A stretch of 64,000 nucleotides of DNA from Pseudophaeobacter profundi. GTDB lineage: Bacteria > Pseudomonadota > Alphaproteobacteria > Rhodobacterales > Rhodobacteraceae. A program made the position numbers and the translations under genes. Location of the stretch: contig NZ_JARJEF010000015.1 of the NCBI RefSeq assembly GCF_029697505.1, forward strand, positions 16,801 to 80,800, written 5' to 3'. Under the pieces are notes generated by a model, which was given only the letters and a program-made list of their open reading frames with translations, did not search any database and had not been told where the DNA came from. Shown piece by piece: positions 34,635-43,799 of the stretch (position 1 is its first letter; every line of letters starts with the position of its first letter).

Positions 34635-34739
34635 CCGACGCCAAAACCGTTCTCGGCCGGGACATTGAACCGGACCGCGACCTGAACCGTTTAGCCTCGA
34701 TATGCCAAAAAAAATAGAGACACGGAAAGGAAAATCCCC

Positions 34740-35126
34740 ATGGCCTATACCTATGATCGCGTCCTGAAAGACACCAATATCGATGACGCAGAATTGCGTG
34801 TTCGGGATGCCCTGGCAGACAAGGGCTTCGGCGTTCTGACTGAGATTGACGTCAAAGCGACGATGAAAAAGAAACTTGATGCGGACATGCCGCCTTACCG
34901 CATCCTGGGGGCCTGTAATCCGGGCATGGCGCACAAAGCCATCGAGATTGAGCCTCGCATCGGTGCGATGCTTCCCTGCAATGTCATCTTGCGGCAAGTG
35001 GACGGCGACACCGAGGTCAGCGCGGTCGATCCTGTCGCTTCGATGCAGGCGGTGCAGAACCAAGACCTGGATGCGGTCGCCGGCGAAGTCCGCGATCTCC
35101 TGCGGGACGCCCTCGACACCGCGTGA
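34740..35126 (+). CDS. DUF302 protein
   Basis: A 128-aa soluble protein with the DUF302 pattern: ALADKGFGVLTEIDVKATM, YRILGACNPGMAHKAI and MLPCNVILRQVDGDTEV. There is no signal peptide. DUF302 proteins are found in sulfur and metal clusters with unknown biochemistry; the conserved Cys-Asn-Pro may bind a ligand. The ATG is preceded by AAAGGA. A hairpin follows. Confidence 0.87.
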   Translation: MAYTYDRVLKDTNIDDAELRVRDALADKGFGVLTEIDVKATMKKKLDADMPPYRILGACNPGMAHKAIEIEPRIGAMLPCNVILRQVDGDTEVSAVDPVASMQAVQNQDLDAVAGEVRDLLRDALDTA

Positions 35127-35157
35127 TTGCGGGATGGGCGTTGGATGCCCTGTCGCA

Positions 35158-35185
35158 GATCGAGCGCGTTTAGCGGTGCTCGATC
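35158..35185. terminator. Hairpin after DUF302 gene
   Basis: GATCGAGC (35158-35165) pairs with GCTCGATC (35178-35185) around a 12-base loop, 32 bases after the stop. It is not followed by a U-tract. Confidence 0.4.
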
Positions 35186-35231
35186 AATGCCATCTAATCC
35201 CCACGTAAATTGCTTATGAGGAACTCACCCA

Positions 35232-36152
35232 GTGCTGCCAGCGGGATTGCCATTTCCGGATATTGGAACCGACCTCTTCTCCTTCGACATCGGGGGGGTC
35301 ACATTCGCACTCCGCTGGTACGCGCTAGCCTATATCTTCGGTATCCTGATTGGCTGGCGCATTTGTTTGAGTGCCATAAGCCGTCCCGCGCTCTGGACGT
35401 CAGCTGGACCGCCGCTTGACCGAACGCAGATCGAAGATCTTCTGACGTGGATCATCATCGGTGTGATTGCTGGTGGTCGCCTGGGCTTTGTACTGTTCTA
35501 CCAGCCCGCATATTATCTCGCCAATCCCTTGGAAATTCTGATGGTCTGGCAAGGCGGCATGTCTTTCCACGGGGGGTTCGCGGGCGTTGTAATCGCGGCC
35601 TTGCTGTTCTGCCTTAGACAGAACGCGTCATTGCTCAGCACTGGCGACTTGCTGGCTTTGGCAACACCACCAGGCTTGTTTCTTGGGAGGCTGGCGAACT
35701 TCACCAACAATGAGTTGTGGGGGCGTCCAACGGACGTTCCCTGGGCGGTGATCTTTCCCGGCGAAGTCGCGCAGGCCTGCCCAGGGGTTAGCGGCCTCTG
35801 CGCCCGACACCCGTCCCAGCTGTACGAGGCGGTATTGGAGGGGCTCATTCTTGGAATGCTGCTCATTTATCTCGCTTGGGGCCGGGGCTGGCTGAAAATG
35901 CCCGGTGCCTTGGCTGGCGTGTTTCTGACCGGCTATGGTCTTGCCCGGAATTTCGTCGAGATGTTCCGGCAACCGGACCAACAGTTTGTGACGGCGGACA
36001 ACCCGATTGGCCATGCGCTCCATTTTGGTGAGTGGGGTTTGACGATGGGCCAGTTGCTCTCCATGCCGATGGTGTTGGTCGGGCTGGCGTTGATCGTGCT
36101 CGCCCGACGGGAACGGGGCCGGACAGCGCCACCCCGCAGATCCGCAATGTAA
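35232..36152 (+). CDS. lgt: Prolipoprotein diacylglyceryl transferase Lgt
   Basis: A 306-aa membrane enzyme that adds diacylglycerol to the lipobox cysteine. It has seven hydrophobic segments and the motifs [44 protein letters not shown] (Lgt signature) and [14 protein letters not shown]. The start is GTG at 35232. It is probably an extra copy, since lgt is essential and normally chromosomal. LspA and Lnt copies lie at 50882 and 49052, completing the lipoprotein pathway on this island. Confidence 0.93.
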   Translation: MLPAGLPFPDIGTDLFSFDIGGVTFALRWYALAYIFGILIGWRICLSAISRPALWTSAGPPLDRTQIEDLLTWIIIGVIAGGRLGFVLFYQPAYYLANPLEILMVWQGGMSFHGGFAGVVIAALLFCLRQNASLLSTGDLLALATPPGLFLGRLANFTNNELWGRPTDVPWAVIFPGEVAQACPGVSGLCARHPSQLYEAVLEGLILGMLLIYLAWGRGWLKMPGALAGVFLTGYGLARNFVEMFRQPDQQFVTADNPIGHALHFGEWGLTMGQLLSMPMVLVGLALIVLARRERGRTAPPRRSAM

Positions 36153-36170
36153 TCACCATACTGATCTCTC

Positions 36171-36201
36171 TTGACCCTCCTGTGGATGGAAGCCTTAGGC
36201 A
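36171..36201 (+). promoter_or_regulatory. CueR-type MerR promoter for the second P1B ATPase
   Basis: -35 TTGACC (36171-36176), a 19-bp spacer (36177-36195) with the imperfect dyad CTCCTGTGGATGGAAG, and -10 TAGGCA (36196-36201). It overlaps the region just after lgt. Confidence 0.7.
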
Positions 36202-36230
36202 AGAGAAGCATTCTCGGAAAGGACCGCAAA

Positions 36231-38576
36231 ATGAGCACCCCCGACAGTTCTGAAACCACAGCAGCTTCTTCGGTATTCGTTTGCCCAATGCACCCTGAGG
36301 TGCGGCAGGTTGAGCCCGGCAATTGTCCGAAATGCGGGATGCATCTCGTGCCGGAATCGGAGCTCGAGGCCCATTCAGCACATGATCATCACGACCACCA
36401 AGCAGGTGCCGCGCCGGCGGATGGACGATATGATCTGGTTCCCCAAGGGCATGATGGTCCCATTTACACTTGCCCGATGCACCCTCAGGTGCGGCAGCCT
36501 GATCCGGGCGCGTGCCCGATCTGTGGCATGGGGTTGGAACTGGAATCCGGTGTGCCGGGCGATGAAGGTCCAAATCCCGAACTGGTGGATTTCACACGGC
36601 GGTTCTGGGTCGGCACAGTCCTGACGATCCCGCTCCTTGTCCTCACGATGGGGCCATTCGTCGGTTTCCCCGCAGTCCGGACTTTTTTTGGCGAAGGCAC
36701 CACACAATGGATCGAATTGATCCTGGCAACGCCAGTGGTCTTGTGGTGCGGCTGGCCGTTTCTGGAACGCGGATGGATTTCGTTCCGCACATTGAACCTC
36801 AACATGTTCTCCCTGATCGGCATGGGCGTTCTTGCCGCCTGGCTCTTCAGCGTCGTTGCCGTTCTCGCACCGGACATATTCCCTGATGGGTTCCGAGACT
36901 CCGAAGGCCATGTCGGCGTCTACTTCGAGGCGGCGGCGGTGATCGTGACGCTCGTGCTGCTCGGTCAGGTGATGGAATTGCGCGCACGTGAAGGAACCGG
37001 CAAGGCGATCCGTGCGCTACTCGATATGGCCGCCAAGACCGCGCGGGTCATGCGGGACGATGGCTCCGAAGAGGAGATCCCGCTGGAGGACGTACAGGTC
37101 GGCGACCGGCTGCGCGTACGGCCCGGTGACAAGGTGCCTGTCGATGGCGTGGTTCTGGACGGCCGGTCCTCGATCGACGAAAGCATGATCTCCGGTGAAC
37201 CTGTGCCGGTCGAGAAGACCGAAGGCGACCCGGTAACTGGTGCGACGATCAACGGCACTGGCAGTCTGGTGATGGAGGCGACGCGTGTCGGGTCCGACAC
37301 GATGCTCGCGCAGATCGTCGAGATGGTGTCGAACGCGCAACGCTCGCGCGCACCGATCCAGAAGTATGCCGACAAGGTGGCGGGATATTTCGTTCCGGCC
37401 GTGATCGGTATCGCGGTCCTGTCCTTCATCGCGTGGGCGGTCTGGGGGCCATCCCCGGCGCTGTCCTACGCATTGATCTCGGCTGTCGCCGTGTTGATCA
37501 TCGCCTGTCCCTGTGCGCTCGGCCTCGCCACGCCGATGTCGATCATGACGGCAACGGGGCGGGGGGCCCAGGCCGGGGTGCTGATCAAGAACGCCGAGGC
37601 GCTGGAGCGGTTCGAGAAGGTCGATACCCTGATCGTCGACAAGACCGGCACGTTGACGATGGGCAAGCCGCAGCTTGTCGCCGTCCTGCCGCAACCCGGT
37701 CACGACGAGGCCGAGGTCCTGCGTCTCGCCGCATCGCTGGAGCGCGGATCGGAACACCCCCTCGCTGAGGCCATCGTGCGCGGCGCGGAAGAGCGCGATG
37801 TGAAGATGGCGGACGCGGACGACTTCGAGGCGGTCACAGGAAAGGGCGTGAAGGGCGTCGTGGGCGGCAAGGCGGTCGCATTGGGCAACCTGGCGATGAT
37901 CCGGGACCTTGGCCTTGAGGCCGGCGACCTGACCGCCAAGGCAAATGCCCGTCGCGACGAGGGCGAGACGGTGATGTTCGTGGTGCTGGATGGCGAGATC
38001 GCGGGTCTCGTCGCTGTCGCCGATCCGGTGAAGGAGACCACGCCCGCCGCCATCAAGGACCTGCATGCACTGGGATTCCGCGTCATCATGGCCACCGGTG
38101 ACAACGAGCGCACGGCCAAGGCGATCGGCGCACGTCTCGGCATTGACGAGATCCGGGCCGACGTGCTGCCCGAGGACAAGGCGCGGATCATCAAGGAGTT
38201 GCAGCAGGAGGGCCGCAAGGTGGCGATGGCCGGCGATGGCGTCAACGACGCGCCGGCCCTGGCCCAGGCCGATGTCGGCATCGCCATGGGCACCGGGGCC
38301 GATGTGGCCATCGAAAGCGCGGGCATCACGCTGGTCAAGGGCAACCTCGACGGTATCGTGCGCGCACGGCGGCTCGCACGGGCCACCATGCGTAATATCC
38401 GGCAGAACCTGTTCTTCGCACTGATCTACAACGCCTCTGGCGTGCCTGTCGCGGCGGGGGTGCTGTTTCCGTTCTTCGGCATCCTCATCAGCCCGATGTT
38501 TGCCGCCTTCGCCATGAGCGCCTCGTCGATATCGGTGGTGCTCAATTCGCTGCGCCTTCGCGGCGCAAAGATCTAG
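36231..38576 (+). CDS. P1B-type heavy-metal ATPase with tandem heavy-metal-binding domains
   Basis: A 781-aa ATPase. Instead of HMA domains it has two HMBD repeats: [15 protein letters not shown] with NCPKCGM (about 16-42) and [15 protein letters not shown] with ACPICGM (about 77-103), plus a His-rich linker [12 protein letters not shown]. The metal site is [13 protein letters not shown] (about 424-436), phosphorylation DKTGT, hinge [11 protein letters not shown]. CopB/SilP-like enzymes have this layout and export Cu or Ag. The ATG at 36231 follows AAAGGA. Confidence 0.93.
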   Translation: MSTPDSSETTAASSVFVCPMHPEVRQVEPGNCPKCGMHLVPESELEAHSAHDHHDHQAGAAPADGRYDLVPQGHDGPIYTCPMHPQVRQPDPGACPICGMGLELESGVPGDEGPNPELVDFTRRFWVGTVLTIPLLVLTMGPFVGFPAVRTFFGEGTTQWIELILATPVVLWCGWPFLERGWISFRTLNLNMFSLIGMGVLAAWLFSVVAVLAPDIFPDGFRDSEGHVGVYFEAAAVIVTLVLLGQVMELRAREGTGKAIRALLDMAAKTARVMRDDGSEEEIPLEDVQVGDRLRVRPGDKVPVDGVVLDGRSSIDESMISGEPVPVEKTEGDPVTGATINGTGSLVMEATRVGSDTMLAQIVEMVSNAQRSRAPIQKYADKVAGYFVPAVIGIAVLSFIAWAVWGPSPALSYALISAVAVLIIACPCALGLATPMSIMTATGRGAQAGVLIKNAEALERFEKVDTLIVDKTGTLTMGKPQLVAVLPQPGHDEAEVLRLAASLERGSEHPLAEAIVRGAEERDVKMADADDFEAVTGKGVKGVVGGKAVALGNLAMIRDLGLEAGDLTAKANARRDEGETVMFVVLDGEIAGLVAVADPVKETTPAAIKDLHALGFRVIMATGDNERTAKAIGARLGIDEIRADVLPEDKARIIKELQQEGRKVAMAGDGVNDAPALAQADVGIAMGTGADVAIESAGITLVKGNLDGIVRARRLARATMRNIRQNLFFALIYNASGVPVAAGVLFPFFGILISPMFAAFAMSASSISVVLNSLRLRGAKI

Positions 38577-38591
38577 AAAGGAAGCCACAAC

Positions 38592-38861
38592 GTGACCCAT
38601 CAACCTGATCCATCACATGTTAATCAAAGTCAATCGGAGCATGCCCCCCGCCCGCCCTCATTCTGGCGATCACGCGCCGGCATCTATCTGATCGTTGCGC
38701 TGGCAGTTGGCGTCCTTCTCCTGGGTTACGAGCACCGGGTGCACATCCTGAGCAGCGGATTGCTGATCTGGCTGCCATTGCTGCTTTGCGTCGGAATGCA
38801 CTTCTTCATGCACGGCGGTCATGGAGGCCACGGCGGGCACGGAAAGGGAGACGACCAGTAA
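38592..38861 (+). CDS. DUF2933 membrane protein, second copy
   Basis: An 89-aa protein with a GTG start. Two membrane segments (GIYLIVALAVGVLLLGYEHR and SGLLIWLPLLLCVGMHFFMH) match DUF2933, ending in HGGHGGHGGHGKG, a strong His repeat. It starts 15 bases after the ATPase and overlaps the methyltransferase-like gene by one base. Copy 1 is at 18626. Confidence 0.84.
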   Translation: MTHQPDPSHVNQSQSEHAPRPPSFWRSRAGIYLIVALAVGVLLLGYEHRVHILSSGLLIWLPLLLCVGMHFFMHGGHGGHGGHGKGDDQ

Positions 38862-39514
38862 TGACCGATGCAGGTGCTTCCTATGGACTCTGGCTGCTAG
38901 TATTTATCAATTCGGCGGTGTTCATCATTTTCGCCTTCAGTTTCTTCAAGCCGCAGACAAAACGCGACTGGCGCAGTTTTGGAGCGTTCAGCGCCTTTGT
39001 CGTAGCTCTCTTCACCGAGATGTACGGGTTCCCGTTGACCATCTTCTTTCTTTCCGGCTGGCTGCAATCGACCTGGCCGGAGGTAGACTGGTTTGCCCAC
39101 GACAGCGGACATCTCCCCGAAATGATGTTCGGCTGGCAATCGAACCCGCATTTCGGGCCGTTCCACCTCCTGAGCTTCGTCTTTATCGGCGGCGGCTTCT
39201 GGCTCATATCCGTGGCATGGCACCATCTGTGGAATGCGCAGCGTCAGGGGTTGCTTGCGACGACAGGCCCCTATGCCCGCATTCGTCATCCCCAGTATGT
39301 GGGGTTCGTGCTGATCATGCTGGGCTTTCTCGTGCAATGGCCGACCCTCCTGACGCTCGCGATGTTCCCGGTGCTGGTCTGGATGTACGCACGGCTGGCC
39401 CGCGGCGAGGAGGGGGACAGTCGCGCCCGTTTTGGCGAAAGCTGGGACAGGTATTCTAGCCGGGTTCCGGCTTTCATACCAAACGTTAACACTTTGCAGA
39501 ATGTTGAACGCTGA
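38861..39514 (+). CDS. Isoprenylcysteine methyltransferase-like membrane protein, copy 1
   Basis: A 217-aa protein with about five membrane segments. The ICMT/PEMT signature is TTGPYARIRHPQYVGFVLIM (about 130-150), followed by FGESWDRYSSRVPAFIP. Such bacterial proteins methylate membrane lipids or unknown substrates. It is co-transcribed with the P1B ATPase and DUF2933. A second member is at 60224. Confidence 0.82.
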   Translation: MTDAGASYGLWLLVFINSAVFIIFAFSFFKPQTKRDWRSFGAFSAFVVALFTEMYGFPLTIFFLSGWLQSTWPEVDWFAHDSGHLPEMMFGWQSNPHFGPFHLLSFVFIGGGFWLISVAWHHLWNAQRQGLLATTGPYARIRHPQYVGFVLIMLGFLVQWPTLLTLAMFPVLVWMYARLARGEEGDSRARFGESWDRYSSRVPAFIPNVNTLQNVER

Positions 39515-39596
39515 TTGGAAGCGAAAGCCGATCTGATGTGTTACTTGCGTGCCTAAAACATCTTTGGAAGACTGCAAACATACGGTATCTGAAACC

Positions 39597-40304
39597 ATGA
39601 TGAAAAAACCCGCCCTTCTGCGGCACGTACTAATCATAGGAACGTCCGTGCTGACGGGATACCTGCTGCTTGCTTCGCGTGCCGAGTGGTCGGAGATGCA
39701 CCGCTACAACCGAGCGCTGGGGGATCTTTCACTGCTGCTCATCGTTGCCGCAATGGCGATTGGGCCGCTCGCACGCTTGTCGTCTGCGCCCTTTTTACGG
39801 AAGCTCATGCCGTACCGACGCGAGCTCGGTATTTATGCGGTTCTGGCGGCGACGGTGCATACCATCATCATACTGATCGGCTGGGTCGAGCTTGATTTTG
39901 CACGGCTGTTCGGTTTTGAGTTTCACCCCCAGCTGCAACGCTACGTGATGCTTCAGCACGGGTTTGCGCTGGCCAATGTGGTTGGGATCGCGGCACTGCT
40001 CTACGGCTTTGTGCTTGCCGGTACGTCGAATAATTTCAGCCAAAGGGTACTTGGCACGTCCGTGTGGAAATACATCCAGCAGGGCGCTTATGTTCTGTGG
40101 TGGCTGGCAGTGCTGCACACAGCCTATTTCTTGTTCTTTCATTTTCTTGATTTTCACCGCCAAATGCCTGAGCCGAACTGGGCGCGATGGCCGTTCGTTG
40201 CACTTGTGGCGTCAGTTATCGCTCTGCAAGGGGCCGCCGTTGTAGTCACATGGCGTTCGCAAACTTCCCGGCGGATCTACGGCGCACCCTCGCAACGGGA
40301 GTAG
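39597..40304 (+). CDS. Ferric reductase-like/MsrQ-like heme membrane protein
   Basis: A 235-aa protein with about six membrane segments and paired histidines (ATVHTIIILIGW, LQHGFALANV, LAVLHTAYFLFFHFLDFHR) in the positions of YedZ/MsrQ heme ligands. MsrQ supplies electrons to periplasmic methionine sulfoxide reductase, but no msrP is nearby. The ATG at 39597 lacks a ribosome site; a GTG at 39549 is in frame. Role in the island is uncertain. Confidence 0.68.
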   Translation: MMKKPALLRHVLIIGTSVLTGYLLLASRAEWSEMHRYNRALGDLSLLLIVAAMAIGPLARLSSAPFLRKLMPYRRELGIYAVLAATVHTIIILIGWVELDFARLFGFEFHPQLQRYVMLQHGFALANVVGIAALLYGFVLAGTSNNFSQRVLGTSVWKYIQQGAYVLWWLAVLHTAYFLFFHFLDFHRQMPEPNWARWPFVALVASVIALQGAAVVVTWRSQTSRRIYGAPSQRE

Positions 40305-40412
40305 TCGCGATTTCATCAGACGCCCAGGGTCGGGACTTCTGGCGGCCTGAAACCTATCGGGTGGGCATGCGCAGAGGCGTAACGACCTAAAAAGCAACCA
40401 AGGCAGATCGAA

Positions 40413-41756
40413 ATGCAGAAACACAATAAAAACCACGATGGGAACGACGGCTACCGTGAAGGCTCGATCAGCCTTGGCGGAGCTGTTGCCATGGGCACGG
40501 GCGTGATGATCGGTGCGGGCATCTTTGCCCTGACCGGACAAATCGCCCAGCTGGCTGGACCACTATTTCCACTCGCGTTCATCGCTGGTGCCATCGTGAC
40601 CAGCTTCAGCGCTTACAGCTACATCAAGATGTCGAACGCCTGGCCCTCGGCAGGGGGCATCGCGATGATCCTTCAGAAATGCTATGGATCGGGGGCGGTC
40701 GCGGCGGGAGCGGCGCTTTTGATGGCGCTCAGCATGGTGATCGCGGAAAGCCTCGTCGCACGGACATTCGCCACTTATGTCTTGCGGCCTTTCGATATCA
40801 CAGGCGGGCCACTTGTGCCCGTTCTGGCGGTTGCCGTGATCGTGTTCGCATTCTTGGTCAACATCGCAGGAAACCGCTCCGTCGGGCTATTCTCTCTAAT
40901 CATGGCGGCGATCAAGATCGGGGGCATCGCGCTGTTCGGTATCGCAGCACTCTGGTCAAGCGGGTTTCAGTTCGCAGCCGCGTCAGAAACGGCCGAGACC
41001 TTTGGAGTGACAGGCTTCATCGCGTCCGTTGCGCTGGCGATCCTTGCCTTCAAGGGCTTTACCACGATCACCAACAGCGGCGGCGAAATCACCGATCCCC
41101 ACCGCAATGTGGGCCGCACTATCATGCTGTCCATCGCGATCTGCGTGGTGGTCTACCTGCTTGTGGCCTTTGGCGTGGGCGCGAGCCTGACAATCGACGA
41201 AATCATCGCCGCGCGCGACTATTCGCTGGCCCAGGCGGCTGAGCCCGCACTCGGGCAGGTCGGCTTTTACTTGACGGTCGTGTTGGCGGCCGTGGCCACG
41301 GCATCCGGCGTGCTGGCCAGCGTTTTCGCAGTGTCCCGGATGCTGACCATGCTGACGGAGATGAAAATGATCCCGCACAGCCATTTTGGCATGTCCGGGG
41401 CTGTCCAGCGGCATATGCTGGTCTATACAGTCGTTATCGCCTCGACGCTGGCCGTGCTCTTTGATTTGGGACGGATCGCATCCCTTGGTGCCTTCTTTTA
41501 CCTCGTCATGGACATGATCATACATTGGGGCGTGTTCCGCTATCGTCGAACCGAAGTTGGCGCCTCCAGTATCGTGCTTTTGTCTGCGCTCTCTCTCGAT
41601 GCAATTGTATTGGCAGCTTTCACCGTAATGAAGCTTCAAAGTGATCCAATGATCGTTCTGTATGCGGCTGTCGGAATGATCGCTGTCTTCGCTTTCGAGC
41701 GCGTTTACTTGTCGCGATGGTTGGCACCTCAGGCCGCGCATTCCCACGGTGAATAG
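40413..41756 (+). CDS. APC-superfamily amino acid permease
   Basis: A 447-aa transporter with about twelve membrane segments. The N-terminal GTGVMIGAGIFALTGQIAQL is the APC signature; FKGFTTITNSGGEITDP marks TM6/loop. Substrate is unknown; a role in supplying or exporting amino acids or amines that chelate metal is possible but unsupported. The C-terminus is His-containing (AAHSHGE). It stands alone downstream of the MsrQ-like gene. Confidence 0.85.
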   Translation: MQKHNKNHDGNDGYREGSISLGGAVAMGTGVMIGAGIFALTGQIAQLAGPLFPLAFIAGAIVTSFSAYSYIKMSNAWPSAGGIAMILQKCYGSGAVAAGAALLMALSMVIAESLVARTFATYVLRPFDITGGPLVPVLAVAVIVFAFLVNIAGNRSVGLFSLIMAAIKIGGIALFGIAALWSSGFQFAAASETAETFGVTGFIASVALAILAFKGFTTITNSGGEITDPHRNVGRTIMLSIAICVVVYLLVAFGVGASLTIDEIIAARDYSLAQAAEPALGQVGFYLTVVLAAVATASGVLASVFAVSRMLTMLTEMKMIPHSHFGMSGAVQRHMLVYTVVIASTLAVLFDLGRIASLGAFFYLVMDMIIHWGVFRYRRTEVGASSIVLLSALSLDAIVLAAFTVMKLQSDPMIVLYAAVGMIAVFAFERVYLSRWLAPQAAHSHGE

Positions 41757-41767
41757 CCAGCCATCAT

Positions 41768-42409
41768 CTAGCCCTGAAGGAATGCGATGCCTTGTGCACC
41801 GATTGCGATCAATCCGACCGACAGGGCAAACGCAAACAAGGCGAGCAGCATCAAGCCCGCTTTTATTGGCAAGCGACGAACGGTCGGTCCAAGAAATTCC
41901 GACTGCCCGAAAGCTGAAACATATAGCGGCAGCGCGCTGATCATTGTCGCATAAAGATAAACTCCGGAGATGTTCTCAAAAAACGCCGAACGCGCAAGGG
42001 TTGGGGCAACGACCGACAACGCGGTTGCACGACTGCCCCCGAATGACTCGAACCAGTCGGCAGACAAAACGTAGATCAGTGCGTGGAGGCTTGGAAAGAG
42101 AATGGCTCTGAGCAAGATATCCACCAGCACGAAAAACGCCGTATCTCGGCGGGCGACCTTTGGTTTCTGTATCACCGCGAAAAGAAAAAAACTGACATAG
42201 TTTATGGCAAAAACTACGGGCAGACCGTTGGTCGTAACTTGCCTCAGAAAGCGGGCCAGCGATGGCCCGCCGGCGGCAAGAGCCGCTGCAAAGCCGGGCG
42301 AAAGCAAGATATAAAGGCAGAGGACCGGCAGTAACGCTGCGAGGCTGAATGCCAAGACAATGCTCACAAACTGAACACCGGGCATGTCGACGGAGAAAAA
42401 CCTCTGCAT
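41768..42409 (-). CDS. Membrane protein of unknown function
   Basis: A 213-aa protein with about five membrane segments (examples FVSIVLAFSLAALLPVLCLY and AGLMLLALFAFALSVGLIAI). The ATG at 42409 is chosen because it gives a membrane protein beginning MQRFFSVDMPG; a longer in-frame reading to 42472 adds a basic tail. No family recognised. It converges on the APC gene with an 11-bp gap. Confidence 0.5.
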   Translation of the reverse strand: MQRFFSVDMPGVQFVSIVLAFSLAALLPVLCLYILLSPGFAAALAAGGPSLARFLRQVTTNGLPVVFAINYVSFFLFAVIQKPKVARRDTAFFVLVDILLRAILFPSLHALIYVLSADWFESFGGSRATALSVVAPTLARSAFFENISGVYLYATMISALPLYVSAFGQSEFLGPTVRRLPIKAGLMLLALFAFALSVGLIAIGAQGIAFLQG

Positions 42410-42693
42410 GTTAGAACGTTGGCACATATACGGCTTGAGATCGAGGATGTTGAACCTGCGTTTGGGAACCAAGCATTCGCTCCAGGTCTTTGGGACGAAT
42501 GAAATTTAAGTTTCGAAATCTCCTGAACCGCGTTCCATGTCTCGACTGCAGGCCGAGCGACATAACAAATGGTAGGTTACTGCCGGACCTAGTTGCGGAA
42601 ATGTTGATAGCATTGGAAAGTAGCTTTTCTGCATGTCTTACGCTGGCGGTAATTTTCAGAACGGAATATTCCTATCCGAGTGGGCGGACTCCT

Positions 42694-42903
42694 TTCAGGG
42701 TCTATTGCAATCTGCGCGGAGATCGCGGCCATCGTGCCGCTTCCATGCAAAAGCCCATCATGGCTGCCGACCCAGATGCAAAAGTTTCGTGCGATCTGAC
42801 TGCACCTATCGTCGGCGTCGACAGCACTCTGGATGAAACTGCATTGGCCGCAACGATCAGCGATGCGGGCTACGGGTCAGAGAAGCTGGCTGAAGTTCGG
42901 TAG
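42694..42903 (+). pseudogene. Decayed copper chaperone (CopZ-like) with both metal cysteines lost
   Basis: The translated stretch AADPDAKVSCDLTAP, then VGVDSTLDETALAATISDAG, aligns well with the intact chaperone at 24711 (TADPNAGVECDLSAR, VDSVLPADQVQAIIRDAG). At the metal site the intact CGHC becomes RGHR: cysteine codons TGC/TGT appear as CGC/CGT, two T-to-C changes. The original start is not intact, and the reading runs open upstream for 200 bases without family similarity. It is therefore a relic, or a diverged protein without copper binding. Confidence 0.62.
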
Positions 42904-43027
42904 CACAAGACGCGTCAGCAACGCTCCGCTGAGCGGGAGCGAGGCTTTGGCCCTTTACATGTTTCCGATATGCAACATTTTTAACAGCAGCGACCGTATT
43001 TCGCCTGTTTCACAAAAAAGCGGCAAA

Positions 43028-43045
43028 CCTTCCTGCGCTGGACGG
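43028..43045. promoter_or_regulatory. Decayed CueR-type operator
   Basis: CCTTCCTGCGCTGGACGG is an 18-bp dyad with two mismatched pairs, differing from the functional TTCCAGCGCTGGA type by one base in the left arm. No good -35/-10 elements flank it at a 19-bp distance in either direction. It lies just after the dead chaperone. Confidence 0.4.
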
Positions 43046-43054
43046 ATTGACGAC

Positions 43055-43504
43055 ATGGTTCCGGTATCCGATATCTTGCTCATGAACTTGCGAGTTGTCA
43101 TATCAAGCTGGTCACGGGCGTTTACGTGCATTGCGTTTGCGCTGGCATTTGTATTGTCACCACCTTCTGCCGCTCACGCGGCGTCCGGCATGCATGACGA
43201 ACATCAAGCCAAGCCTGTTAGTATCGTTGGTGCTGCCGAGACCCATGACACTGGAAGCGATGCGCATCACGCGCATGAGAAGCTTAAGGTCGCAAGCGAC
43301 ATCGACATCGCAGCGTCAGACAAGGATGGCAAAGAGCAACAATCCCAAGAGTGTTGCAACGGCATCTGTATTTCTGTCGTCTTCATCGAAGACACCAAGA
43401 TCAGAGCAGAGCCGGTTGGTACAAGTGAATATGTCATTCTGGACGGTCAAACGTATTCGGTAGAAACAGCAGGGTTTCTTCGGCCCCCTCGATTCCTGAT
43501 CTGA
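43055..43504 (+). CDS. Exported His-rich protein with CC...C motif, unknown family
   Basis: A 149-aa protein; ATG 43055 or, nine codons in, ATG 43082 may be used. A TTGACG/TATCTT promoter with 19-bp spacing (43047-43077) would make the second start leaderless. The signal peptide ends near SAAHAASGM. The mature region is His-rich (MHDEHQAK, DAHHAHEKL) and ends with ECCNGICISVVFIEDTK and a GFLRPPRFLI tail. Layout resembles the protein at 20132. A copper-responsive CopL-like role is a guess from layout. Confidence 0.55.
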   Translation: MVPVSDILLMNLRVVISSWSRAFTCIAFALAFVLSPPSAAHAASGMHDEHQAKPVSIVGAAETHDTGSDAHHAHEKLKVASDIDIAASDKDGKEQQSQECCNGICISVVFIEDTKIRAEPVGTSEYVILDGQTYSVETAGFLRPPRFLI

Positions 43505-43577
43505 ACCGGCGCCCAAATCGGGTGTGAGCCTTGCGCAGATTCTGCGTGAGATAACGTTCACCAATCAGGTTACTTTC

Positions 43578-43799
43578 ATGAAAATTCATCTACTTATGGG
43601 GGCTTCGGCCCTCGGGCTTGGCGCATGCGCCTATGAGCCCACCCCGTTGCCGTCCGTCGCGACCCAACAGGCCGTCGTCAACGCGGCAGTTTCGTCACCG
43701 ATCAGCTATCAGGACCCCTTGGCAGGCTACACCTATCGCGGCCCTACAGGTCCCCGCGACTGGCGTTCCGTCAATCAAGAACAGACGGAGGGCAACTGA
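43578..43799 (+). CDS. Small lipoprotein
   Basis: A 73-aa lipoprotein with signal MKIHLLMGASALGLGACAYE (lipobox LGAC). The mature chain is Pro/Tyr-rich (YEPTPLPSVATQQ, GPTGPRDWRSVNQ) with no recognised fold. CAGGT upstream supports the ATG at 43578. Its stop overlaps the start of the TolC-like gene, so the two are coupled; such small lipoproteins may stabilise outer-membrane channels. Confidence 0.7.
   Translation: MKIHLLMGASALGLGACAYEPTPLPSVATQQAVVNAAVSSPISYQDPLAGYTYRGPTGPRDWRSVNQEQTEGN

Noticed and set aside
34161-35063. Minus-strand reading across the EF-hand and DUF302 genes
   Set aside because: Antisense to two supported genes and crosses their intergenic hairpin.
37017-38603. Long minus-strand reading of 528 codons opposite the HMBD-type ATPase
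   Set aside because: It lies fully antisense to a clear P1B ATPase gene, is rich in His/Arg/Asp from GC-rich wobble, and has no family features.
41757-41767. Terminator between the APC and the convergent membrane protein genes
   Set aside because: Only 11 bp and no hairpin was seen.
42490-42903. A 137-codon open gene reading containing the chaperone relic
   Set aside because: Only the last 60-70 codons resemble a known family; the first part has no similarity or ribosome site, so a pseudogene is the safer call.
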